Shown here: positions 7,959 through 15,566 of the stretch, in pieces
Layout: every line of letters starts with the position of its first letter
Numbering within the stretch: position 1 is the stretch's first letter
Program-made: the position numbers and the translations under genes
Notes under the pieces: generated by a model
Databases searched by the model: none
Seen by the model: the letters and a program-made list of their open reading frames with translations, nothing else
Told to the model about the DNA's origin: nothing
Assembly (NCBI GenBank): GCA_050249415.1
Contig: JBFWQO010000005.1
Coordinates: 124,001-188,000, forward strand
Reading direction: 5' to 3'
Length of the DNA stretch: 64,000 nucleotides
Origin: CADEFQ01 sp050249415
GTDB lineage: Bacteria > Pseudomonadota > Gammaproteobacteria > Steroidobacterales > Steroidobacteraceae

Positions 7959-10414
7959 GTCACACCGTAAGTCAGCCTGCGGGGATGCGAACTCGTGTAC
8001 TGGATCGGGAAGAATGTCCCGCTCGACGACGTGCCGTTCGGCAGCGTGTTCGAGAAGAGGACTTCACGGAAGGCGCCGGTCGGCGCGTCCTCATCCGTCA
8101 GATTGCGGCCCCACAGCTCGAGCGACCAGCGATCGGTACGCAGCCCGACCGAGGCGTTCACGTTGAGCGAATCCGGCACGATCGCCTGGTTCGTCGCGTC
8201 CGCAAACTGCTTGCCGCGGTAGGCGGCGTCGGCGCGCAGGTACCAGTTCATGTCGCCGCGGGCCACGGCGCTGTATCCGGCGCCCGCGTTCCACTGCCAT
8301 TCCGACGAGCGCAGGATCCGGTTGCCCGAGACGTCGCCGTCCGGGTAGAAGCTCGGGAACTGCGCGAACGTCGCGACCTTGGCATCGTCATACGTGCCGT
8401 CGGTGTACGAGACACCGAGATTCAGGTCGAGCCCCGTCACCGGATGCGCCGTCAGCGACAGCTCGGCACCTTGTACCGTCGCGTCGCCACCGTTGGCGCT
8501 GAGCGATATGGGCTGCGTGATCGGCCGACCCCCGATGTCCTCGAACACCTGCGGGATCACGATGTCGGTCCAGTCCATGTAGTACACGTCGAACTCGAGG
8601 CCGAGGCGGCGATCCAGGAATTCGCTCTTCACGCCGAGTTCGTAGCTGAGCAGGCTCTCGGGATCGAACGGCTGGATGATCGTGACGATGTTGGTCGGAT
8701 CGTCGACGAACCGCACCTGCGAGCCGTCGGAACCGCCCCCCTTCTCCGCGTGCGCGATGGCGCCGTAGAACGTCAGGTTGCTGCTCGGCTGGTAGCGCAG
8801 TGTCGTGCGCCAGTTGATCAGCTCGTCCGTGACCGAGCGCCTCGCACCGGTCTGGTGATCGGCCAGGGTCTTCTTCTCTTCCGTGTAGCGGGCCTCGGCG
8901 CCGAAGGACAGCCGGTCGGTGAAGTCGAACTCGAACTGTGCGAACGCCGAAGGCGCCTCGGTATTGTTCTCGATGACGTTGCCGTCGACCGCGCCGCCCG
9001 TCGGGCTCGTGAACCACTGCAGGAACGCCGCATCGCCCGCGCCCGGCGCGAAGTCGGCCCACATCGGGCCTACCGCACCGAACACGCACGCGAGGCAGAA
9101 GCTGCCGAAGTCCGCCGGCAACGGCTGCGTCGTCGTGACGTCGTCGAGGCCGGCCTCGGCCGTCGTGTCGTAGTAGTACGCGCCGACCGCGTAGGTGAAG
9201 CGCTGCGTCGGGTCGCTCGAATAGCGCAGCTCCTGGCTGAGCTCCTTGTAGGTGACGCCCGGGCCGATCTGCAGCAGGCCGGTCATCACCTGGGCGCGGG
9301 TTGCCGATGTCGGAAACCCGAAGAAGTTGCCGAGCGGCGCTGCCAGGTAGGTAAACGGGATCGTCTCGCCACGGCCGCGGCTGCCGTCCACGAAGAACGA
9401 CTGGCTGGTGACCGTGTAGCCGGTCAGCGCGTCGATCGTGCCGCCGTTCGCGAACGACCACTTCAGCTTCATGTGGCCGCGCGTGACATCGCGGTCTTCA
9501 CCCGTCGCACCGGCAATGACCGTCAGGTCGTTCTTGCCGATCGGCTGGAACTCGCCGCAGAAGTTGAGCTGGCGGCTCGAGAGCATCGGCGTGACGGGCA
9601 CCTGGTTGCGGTTCTCGCAATTGGCCATCACGCCGGTCATCGCGCTCGCGTCGATGCTGTCGTCCGACACGTAGAGGCTGAGCTCACCCTCGAAGTTGTC
9701 GTTCGGGGTCCAGAGGAGCGCTCCCTGGAAGGTCTTGTACTGGTAGCCGCCGATGTCGGGGCCCGGGCCGCGGCCCGCCCACTGGTTCTTGTAGGAGCCG
9801 TCGAAGTTGTCGTACAGCGCCGCGGCACGGCCCTTCAGCACACCTTCGATCAGCGGCCCGCTCGCCGAGATCGACGCGAGCGCCCGGCCGTCATTGCCGA
9901 AGGTCACTTCCGTCTTGCCCTTGAATTCGTCAGTGGGTTTCGCAGTGATGAAGTTGATCGTGCCGCTGAAGCTGTTGCGGCCGTACATCGCCGCCTGCGG
10001 CCCCTTCACCACTTCGATCCGCTCGAGGTCGAGCTGGCTGAAGTTGAGGCCCTCGCGCGCCGACACGTAGACGCCGTCGATGAAGATCGCGGTATTGTTC
10101 TCGCCGAGGATGTCGATCGGCGCGACGCCGCGGATGACCGGCGCCGGCAGGAACTCGCCGATCACGTTCGAGAACGTGAGGCCCGGCGTGTTGGCCGCGA
10201 CGTCGTCGAGATTGCGGATGCCGCGGCTCTCGATCGCCTTTTCGGACAAGGCCGTGATGGCGAGCGGGACGTCGATCAGGCGCTCTTCGGTCTTGCGCGC
10301 CGTGACGACGATTTCATCGAGGCTGTCGGATTGCTGTGGTTCGGCGAAGGCGGTGCCTGCGCCCGCGAGGAGCGACGCCGCAGTGAGCCCGGCCAGCAGT
10401 TGTGTGGTACGCAT
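7940..10414 (-). CDS. TonB-dependent outer-membrane receptor
   Basis: An 824-residue outer-membrane receptor that would import a substrate using TonB energy. A signal peptide ends near residue 24 (GTAFA/EP). A TonB-box-like DEIVVTA (33-39) comes next, then a plug domain (VPLAITALSEKAIES onward) and a long 22-strand-type barrel ending in YGVTWRMRF with the C-terminal Phe typical of outer-membrane proteins. The start at 10414 is supported by GGGAG seven bases upstream. No FecA-like signalling extension is present, and I cannot assign the ligand. Its downstream partners (ChaN-like protein and a double peptidase) hint at haem, haemoprotein or peptide uptake; that is inference. Confidence 0.9.
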   Translation of the reverse strand: MRTTQLLAGLTAASLLAGAGTAFAEPQQSDSLDEIVVTARKTEERLIDVPLAITALSEKAIESRGIRNLDDVAANTPGLTFSNVIGEFLPAPVIRGVAPIDILGENNTAIFIDGVYVSAREGLNFSQLDLERIEVVKGPQAAMYGRNSFSGTINFITAKPTDEFKGKTEVTFGNDGRALASISASGPLIEGVLKGRAAALYDNFDGSYKNQWAGRGPGPDIGGYQYKTFQGALLWTPNDNFEGELSLYVSDDSIDASAMTGVMANCENRNQVPVTPMLSSRQLNFCGEFQPIGKNDLTVIAGATGEDRDVTRGHMKLKWSFANGGTIDALTGYTVTSQSFFVDGSRGRGETIPFTYLAAPLGNFFGFPTSATRAQVMTGLLQIGPGVTYKELSQELRYSSDPTQRFTYAVGAYYYDTTAEAGLDDVTTTQPLPADFGSFCLACVFGAVGPMWADFAPGAGDAAFLQWFTSPTGGAVDGNVIENNTEAPSAFAQFEFDFTDRLSFGAEARYTEEKKTLADHQTGARRSVTDELINWRTTLRYQPSSNLTFYGAIAHAEKGGGSDGSQVRFVDDPTNIVTIIQPFDPESLLSYELGVKSEFLDRRLGLEFDVYYMDWTDIVIPQVFEDIGGRPITQPISLSANGGDATVQGAELSLTAHPVTGLDLNLGVSYTDGTYDDAKVATFAQFPSFYPDGDVSGNRILRSSEWQWNAGAGYSAVARGDMNWYLRADAAYRGKQFADATNQAIVPDSLNVNASVGLRTDRWSLELWGRNLTDEDAPTGAFREVLFSNTLPNGTSSSGTFFPIQYTSSHPRRLTYGVTWRMRF

Positions 10415-10477
10415 GGTTCTCCCTGTGGACGCACCATGCGCCCCCCTTGCCAAGTACACTAATGCGGCACGACACTC

Positions 10478-10491
10478 TTGATCAATATCAA
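10478..10491. promoter_or_regulatory. FNR/Anr-type box
   Basis: TTGATCAATATCAA is an exact match to the established FNR/Anr consensus TTGAT-N4-ATCAA. It lies between the divergent receptor and lipoprotein genes, 20 bases before the lipoprotein ATG and 63 bases before the receptor ATG. For the receptor, a -10-like TACTTG or TAGTGT (10451-10461, minus strand) is roughly where class II activation would need it. A plus-strand TACACT (10455-10460) lies just upstream of the box. No FNR-family gene is in the window. Confidence 0.6.
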
Positions 10492-10511
10492 CGACCGTGG
10501 AGACGCAACAA

Positions 10512-11582
10512 ATGCGCAACAGATTCCTCGTGGTGGTCACGCTGCTTTCCGCCGGATGTGCGACTGCGGCAGTCACCGCCCTCACTCCGCCGCAGGGGGC
10601 CCAGGTGTCCACGCTCCCCGGCGAGCTGCCCTCCTGGCAGATTCCGAACCTCGGCGAGGCGGCGGAGGCCTACTACGGCCCGGACAGCACCCATATCATT
10701 GCGCAGGTCCAGGATTCCCATGCGCTGCAGGGCGCACACGGCAATGTGGGCTTCCTGACCAAGACCTTCACCGACGCGGGCACGGACATCGTGCTGGTGA
10801 ACGACAAGGGCTACGACGCCTGCTCCTATTTCTTCCCGGACGGCAAGCACCTCGTCTGGACTTCGGTGCGGGACCACATGGGCACGACGGGCAAGCTCGA
10901 CGGCGACTGGTCCGACTGGCGCCACTACCCGCAGGGCGCGGAGTTGTATATTTCCGACAGGCAGGGCGGCCACGTCAAGCGCCTGACGAACAACAACTAT
11001 TACGAGGCGGAAGTGACCGTGTCGCCCGACGGCAAGTGGATCGTGTTCGGCCGCCAGATCGACGGCAACATGGACCTCTGGGTCATGAATTCGGACGGCA
11101 CCGGTGAGCACCAGATCACCTTCACGAAGGACTGGCAGGAGGGTGCGCCGTACTTCCTCCCGGACAGCAACACGATCCTTTTCCGCGCGTGGAAGGCCTC
11201 GGAATACGACCAGAAGCCGACCCCGATGACGATCTTCACGGTGAAGCGCGACGGCTCCGACCTGCGTCCGCAGACCCATACCCACGAGATGAACTGGGCG
11301 CCGTACCCGACCCCGGACGGCAAGCATTTCGTATACGTGCGGATCGAGCCGGGCACCCGCAACTGGGAAGTCTATCTCGGTGAAATCGACGCCGGCCCGG
11401 ACGCCAGGCCCCGCCGCCTGACGTTCGACGACGGCTTCGACGGCTTCCCGTCGGTCTCGCCGGACGGACGCAAGATGGTCTGGACGACCAATCGCAGCGA
11501 CACGACGAAGAAGTTCATGCAGAACCTGCGCCTGCACGTGATGGACATCTCCTCGCTCGGCCTCGGGCCAAAGGGCAAGTAG
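10512..11582 (+). CDS. TolB/WD40-like beta-propeller lipoprotein
   Basis: A 356-residue protein with a lipoprotein signal: MRNRFLVVVTLLSAGC, lipobox LSAG/C at Cys16. The rest consists of repeated propeller blades of the TolB/PD40 type, seen in the recurring pattern DGKHLVW, DGKWIVF, DGKHFVY and DGRKMVW. It would be a periplasm-facing lipoprotein with a binding or scaffold role; no catalytic residues are evident. I chose the ATG at 10512 because it starts the signal peptide and has GGAG upstream; an in-frame GTG at 10497 is less likely. It diverges from the TonB receptor gene, sharing the FNR-like box, so it may belong to the same functional unit. Confidence 0.75.
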   Translation: MRNRFLVVVTLLSAGCATAAVTALTPPQGAQVSTLPGELPSWQIPNLGEAAEAYYGPDSTHIIAQVQDSHALQGAHGNVGFLTKTFTDAGTDIVLVNDKGYDACSYFFPDGKHLVWTSVRDHMGTTGKLDGDWSDWRHYPQGAELYISDRQGGHVKRLTNNNYYEAEVTVSPDGKWIVFGRQIDGNMDLWVMNSDGTGEHQITFTKDWQEGAPYFLPDSNTILFRAWKASEYDQKPTPMTIFTVKRDGSDLRPQTHTHEMNWAPYPTPDGKHFVYVRIEPGTRNWEVYLGEIDAGPDARPRRLTFDDGFDGFPSVSPDGRKMVWTTNRSDTTKKFMQNLRLHVMDISSLGLGPKGK

Positions 11583-11584
11583 CG

Positions 11585-11590
11585 TAAAAT
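11585..11590 (+). promoter_or_regulatory. -10-like hexamer, 6 nt before aspS start
   Basis: TAAAAT followed by six bases and the aspS ATG. This geometry predicts transcription starting at the A of the start codon. No -35 consensus is visible and there is no clear Shine-Dalgarno. Confidence 0.4.
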
Positions 11591-11596
11591 GGCCGG

Positions 11597-13402
11597 ATGC
11601 GTACCCACTTCTGCGGCCAGGTCGACGAGCATTCGGCGGACAAGACAGTCACGGTAGCCGGCTGGGTACACAGGCGGCGGGATCACGGCGGCGTGATCTT
11701 CGCCGACCTGCGCGACCGCACGGGGCTCGTGCAGGTCGTATTCGATCCCGATGCCAGAGCCGTGTTCGAGGCGGCCGAGACGTTGCGCCACGAGTTCGTG
11801 GTGCGCGTCTCGGGCCGCGTACGCGAGCGGCCGGCCGGCACCGCCAACGCGAATCTCTCCTCGGGCCGCGTCGAGATCCTCGCGCGGGAGCTCGAGATCC
11901 TGAACCGGTCGGAACCGCTGCCCTTCCAGCTCGACGAGCACGTGTCGGAAGAGGTGCGGCTGCGCTACCGCTACATCGACCTGCGGCGCGAGGCGATGGC
12001 CAGGCGCATCCGGCTGCGCCACGAGGCCACGCGGGCGCTGCGCGCCTACCTCGACGGGCAGGGCTTCGTCGACATCGAGACCCCGATGCTGACCAAGGCG
12101 ACCCCAGAGGGCGCGCGCGACTACCTCGTGCCGTCCCGGACCCACCCCGGCAAGTTTTTTGCGCTGCCGCAGTCGCCGCAGATCTTCAAGCAGCTGCTCA
12201 TGGTCGCGGGCTTCGAGCGCTACTACCAGGTGGCGCGCTGCTTCCGGGACGAGGACCTGCGCGCCGACCGCCAGCCCGACTTCACACAGCTCGACATCGA
12301 GACCTCGTTCCTGTCGCAGGACGAGATCATGGGGCTGATGGAGGGCCTGATCCGCCACCTGTTCAAGACGGTGCTCGATGTCGACCTGCCGAACCCGTTC
12401 CTGCGCATGACCTTCGCTGAGGCCATGCGCCGTTACGGCTCGGACAAGCCGGACCTGCGCGTGCCGCTCGAGCTCGTCGACGTGGCCGACCTGGTGCGCG
12501 ATACGGATTTCAAGGTGTTTGCCGCGCCCGCGAAAGATCCGAAGGGCCGGGTCGCCGCGTTGCGGGTGCCGGGCGGCGGCTCGATGCCGCGCTCGCAGAT
12601 CGACGAGTACACGGCGTTCGTCGCGCGTTACGGCGCGCGCGGCCTCGCGTACGTGAAGGTCAACAAGCGCGCGAAGGGGCGTGACGGCCTGCAATCGCCG
12701 ATCATCAAGTTCCTGTCGGATGCCGCACTGGCCGGCATCCTCGATCGCACCGGCGCCCTTGACGGCGACCTGGTCTTCTTCGGCGCCGACACCGCGAAGA
12801 TCGTCGGCGACGCGCTCGGCGCGCTGCGCCTGAAGCTCGGCACCGATCTCGGGCTCGTGGCGCACGCCTGGCGACCGCTGTGGGTGGTCGATTTCCCGAT
12901 GTTCGAACGGGACGAGGAGGCCGGCCGCTGGATGGCGATGCACCATCCGTTCACGTCGCCCGCGAATCCCGACCCGGCCGCGCTGCGCGCGGCGCCCGGC
13001 GAGGCGCTCGCGCGCGCCTACGACATGGTGCTGAACGGGTCCGAGATCGGCGGCGGCAGCGTGCGTATCCACTCGCAGGCGCTGCAGTCGACGGTGTTCG
13101 ACCTGCTCGGCATCGAGCCCGGGGAAGCGCGCCGCAAGTTCGGCTTCCTGCTCGACGCGCTGAAGTATGGCGCACCCCCGCACGGCGGCATCGCCTTCGG
13201 CATCGACCGGCTCGTGATGCTGATGTCGGGCGCCGACAGCATCCGCGACGTGATCGCATTCCCGAAGACGCAGACGGCCGCCTGCCCGCTCACCGACGCA
13301 CCGACCGAGGTGAGCGAGCAGCAGCTGCGCGAGCTGCATATTCGCGTGCGCCTGCCCGCGACGGCCACGGCGACGGTGACGGCGACGACGCCGACAACCT
13401 GA
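11597..13402 (+). CDS. aspS: aspartyl-tRNA synthetase
   Basis: AspS charges tRNA-Asp with aspartate in the cytoplasm. The 601-residue length fits the bacterial type, which carries a GAD insertion domain. The order is an N-terminal OB-fold anticodon domain (GWVHRRRDHGGVIFADLRD), class II motif 1, motif 2 (RCFRDEDLRADRQPDFTQLD), the insertion domain, and motif 3 (GGIAFGIDRLVMLMSG). After the normal C-terminus (ELHIRVRLP) there is a low-complexity Ala/Thr tail, ATATATVTATTPTT, which also overlaps the end of the antisense regulator gene. From sequence alone I cannot say whether it is discriminating for tRNA-Asp or also charges tRNA-Asn. Confidence 0.97.
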   Translation: MRTHFCGQVDEHSADKTVTVAGWVHRRRDHGGVIFADLRDRTGLVQVVFDPDARAVFEAAETLRHEFVVRVSGRVRERPAGTANANLSSGRVEILARELEILNRSEPLPFQLDEHVSEEVRLRYRYIDLRREAMARRIRLRHEATRALRAYLDGQGFVDIETPMLTKATPEGARDYLVPSRTHPGKFFALPQSPQIFKQLLMVAGFERYYQVARCFRDEDLRADRQPDFTQLDIETSFLSQDEIMGLMEGLIRHLFKTVLDVDLPNPFLRMTFAEAMRRYGSDKPDLRVPLELVDVADLVRDTDFKVFAAPAKDPKGRVAALRVPGGGSMPRSQIDEYTAFVARYGARGLAYVKVNKRAKGRDGLQSPIIKFLSDAALAGILDRTGALDGDLVFFGADTAKIVGDALGALRLKLGTDLGLVAHAWRPLWVVDFPMFERDEEAGRWMAMHHPFTSPANPDPAALRAAPGEALARAYDMVLNGSEIGGGSVRIHSQALQSTVFDLLGIEPGEARRKFGFLLDALKYGAPPHGGIAFGIDRLVMLMSGADSIRDVIAFPKTQTAACPLTDAPTEVSEQQLRELHIRVRLPATATATVTATTPTT

Positions 13403-14006
13403 GCGCCGCGGCGCGCCCGCGGATCGCGCGCAATGCGCTGCCGAGCGCACGCATTTCGCGGATGCGGAACCCCTCGCCGATGGCGCTGAGGCACAGGCCG
13501 GCGGAAGCCTCGGCGGCGGCGAGCGCGCGCGCACCGGCTGGCGCCAGTTCGACATACAGCGCATGGGTGTCGTGGCGCAGCGGCTCCACGCTGACGAGAC
13601 CCTGTCGCGCGAGCGCAGTAGTCAATCGGTGCGCGGCCTGGCGCGAACAGCGCAGCTCGCGCGCCAGTTCCGGGATCGTCCGGCATAGCGAGCGTTTCGC
13701 GAGCGCGGCGAGGACTTCGTGGCGGCGCGGATTGCCGCCCGCGAACCCCCATTGCCCCGCCCGGCGGGCGACTACGGTGCGCGCGAGATCGAGCGCAGCG
13801 GCGGTCCAGCGAATTTCGGCGATGAGGATCGCGATTTCCCGACGCTCCCGGATGAGATTCTGCTGCGCGAGGGTAGGCTCCCGTGGCTGCCCGTCGCGCC
13901 GCATTCCGTCGGGCATGCACCCCGCCTCGACAACTGGCTCCGGGTCGAACAGACGGCGCAAATCGCTTGCGGGATGCGGGGCGGTCGTGGGGCGCGAATT
14001 GGGCAT
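13290..14006 (-). CDS. MarR-like winged-helix regulator
   Basis: About 238 residues if it starts at the ATG at 14006 (MPNSRPTTAPHP); an upstream in-frame start at 14063 is possible. The middle is a MarR-type winged helix: TIPELARELRCSRQAAHRLTTAL is the helix-turn-helix and the segment to PLRHDTHALYVELAPAG is the wing. The N-terminal ~70 residues are disordered-looking and the C-terminus is a Ser/Pro/Arg-rich tail. The last 113 bases lie antisense to the aspS 3' end, so the tail may be an accidental read-through. The ligand is unknown. A 47-bp dyad lies 48 bases upstream of the start and is its most likely operator. The downstream neighbour on the same strand's 5' side is the glutamine-synthetase-like gene. 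Confidence 0.65.
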   Translation of the reverse strand: MPNSRPTTAPHPASDLRRLFDPEPVVEAGCMPDGMRRDGQPREPTLAQQNLIRERREIAILIAEIRWTAAALDLARTVVARRAGQWGFAGGNPRRHEVLAALAKRSLCRTIPELARELRCSRQAAHRLTTALARQGLVSVEPLRHDTHALYVELAPAGARALAAAEASAGLCLSAIGEGFRIREMRALGSALRAIRGRAAALRLSASSPSPSPWPSRAGAREYAARAAAARSPRSVRR

Positions 14007-14053
14007 GGGCGCGGCTCCTCGGAAGGACGCGTACAGCGTCCCTCTCGCCGGCC

Positions 14054-14100
14054 ACGTCAACAAGCGGACAAATCCGCTGTCTTTGTCCGGTTATTGACGT
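14054..14100. promoter_or_regulatory. concentric 47-bp dyad, candidate operator
   Basis: Two perfect inverted repeats share one centre (14077). The inner arms are CGGACAAA (14065-14072) and TTTGTCCG (14082-14089), with a 9-base spacer. The outer arms are ACGTCAA (14054-14060) and TTGACGT (14094-14100). It lies upstream of the MarR-like gene and downstream of the ligase gene. Position and symmetry suggest a regulator binding site; an RNA hairpin is possible but there is no T-tract. Confidence 0.55.
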
Positions 14101-14162
14101 GACGGCGGCAAGACAGGCCAAGGACGGGGGTGCCCACGTGTGCGTTGGTGCCGCAAACGGCC

Positions 14163-14193
14163 GGGGACGTCCGCTGCGGGCGGGGACGTCCGC
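14163..14193. repeat. direct repeat GGGGACGTCCGC x2
   Basis: The 12-mer GGGGACGTCCGC occurs at 14163-14174 and 14182-14193, 19 bases apart (about two helical turns). Each copy holds the palindrome GGACGTCC. It lies in the spacer between the ligase 3' end and the regulator. The function is unknown; tandem operator half-sites are one possibility. Confidence 0.45.
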
Positions 14194-14222
14194 CGACCGC
14201 TGAGCGCACGCCGATCGCGCAA

Positions 14223-15566
14223 TCAACTGTCGCGCAGGTACCAGGCGTAATCGAGCGGCGTGACTTCCGCCATGAAGCGCTCGCATTCCTGGCGCTTCAC
14301 GGCGAGCAGGACCTTCATGAGGCCCTCGCCGAGCGCTTCGTGCAGGAATCCGGACGCGGCGGCCCGCTCGATCGCCTCGTGCCAGGTGGCGGGGAACACG
14401 CGCGGCCGGGCGAGCGCGTAGCCATTGCCCGTGACCGGCGCACCGGGATCGATGCGCTCCGCGATGCCCTTGCCGATGCCCGCCAGCACCGCCGCCACGG
14501 TGAGGTAAAGGTTCGCGTCGGCACCCGCGATCCGGTGTTCGACATGCCGCGCGGCGGGCGGGCCTGCCGGAACCCGCAGCGACACGGTGCGATTGTTGAT
14601 GCCCCACGTCGGCGCGACCGGTGCATAGCTCGCGCTCCGATAGCGCCGGTAGGAATTCGCGTTCGGCGCGAAGACGAGGAAACTGTCGGCCACCGTCGCC
14701 GCGAGCCCCCCGATCGCGTGGCGCAGTAGCGGCGTGCCGGCCGGATCGTCGGCGGCGAAGAGATTGCGCCCGTCCGCATCCGCGAGGCTCACGTGCACGT
14801 GCAGCCCGCTGCCCGCCCGCTCTGCGAACGGCTTCGCCATGAATGTCGCGACGCAGCCGTGCCGCCGCGCAACGCCGCGCAACAGCCGCTTGAAGAGGAT
14901 CGCCTCGTCGACCGCGCGCAGGGCGTCGGCCCCGTGATGCAGCGTGATCTCGAACTGGCCCGGCGCATATTCCGCCATCAAGGTCCCGGCCGGCAGGCCC
15001 TGCGCCCTCGCCGCGGCGTGCACATCCGCGAAGAGCGGCGCGAGATCGTCGAGGCGCGTGAGGCTGTACGACCCGATTCGCGCGCGCTCGCCCGCGCGGC
15101 AATGCCCTGTGGGCTCGAGCCGGCCGGCGGTCTCGCGCAACAGGAAGAACTCGAGCTCGCAGGCCACCACGGGTGTGTACCCGAGGTCCGACAGGCGCGT
15201 GACGGCCCGCGCCAGCGCATGTCGCGGGTCGCCCGCCGCGGGCTGCCCCGCGTCGTCGTACATCGTGAGCATGAGCTGGCCGGTCGGCGCATCGATCCAC
15301 GGCGAGGGCAGCAGCGTGCCCGGCACGGGGCGGCAGATGCCGTCGGCGTCGCCCACGTCCCAGACGAGCCCGGTCGCATCGACATCCTCGCCGGTGATGT
15401 CGAGCCCGAGGATCGAGCCCGCGACGCGCCGGCCGTCGCGGTAGATCGCCTCGAGCTCGCTCGCCCTTACGCACTTGCCGCGCGGCACGCCGCTCGCGTC
15501 GGTGATGAAGACCTGCACGGCATCGATGGCAGGGTGCGCGGCGAGAAAGCGCCGCAGTTCGCTCAT
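14223..15566 (-). CDS. glutamine synthetase family ligase (PuuA-like)
   Basis: A 447-residue member of the glutamine synthetase superfamily, close in size and pattern to gamma-glutamylputrescine synthetase (PuuA). Such enzymes join glutamate to an amine using ATP. The N-terminal beta-grasp part includes GVPRGKCV. The metal and substrate motifs ACELEFFLL, AGSGLHVHVSL and NNRTVSLRVP follow, with ADANLYLTVAAVLAGIGKGI near the end. The GHV-type histidine is present. The start ATG overlaps the aminotransferase stop as ATGA, so the two are coupled. Pairing with an aminotransferase suggests polyamine or amine degradation by a gamma-glutamylation route; the exact amine is not shown. Confidence 0.82.
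   Translation of the reverse strand: MSELRRFLAAHPAIDAVQVFITDASGVPRGKCVRASELEAIYRDGRRVAGSILGLDITGEDVDATGLVWDVGDADGICRPVPGTLLPSPWIDAPTGQLMLTMYDDAGQPAAGDPRHALARAVTRLSDLGYTPVVACELEFFLLRETAGRLEPTGHCRAGERARIGSYSLTRLDDLAPLFADVHAAARAQGLPAGTLMAEYAPGQFEITLHHGADALRAVDEAILFKRLLRGVARRHGCVATFMAKPFAERAGSGLHVHVSLADADGRNLFAADDPAGTPLLRHAIGGLAATVADSFLVFAPNANSYRRYRSASYAPVAPTWGINNRTVSLRVPAGPPAARHVEHRIAGADANLYLTVAAVLAGIGKGIAERIDPGAPVTGNGYALARPRVFPATWHEAIERAAASGFLHEALGEGLMKVLLAVKRQECERFMAEVTPLDYAWYLRDS

Noticed and set aside
7985..10462. An 825-codon plus-strand frame opposite the TonB receptor
   Set aside because: Composition is typical of an antisense shadow; the receptor on the other strand is clear.
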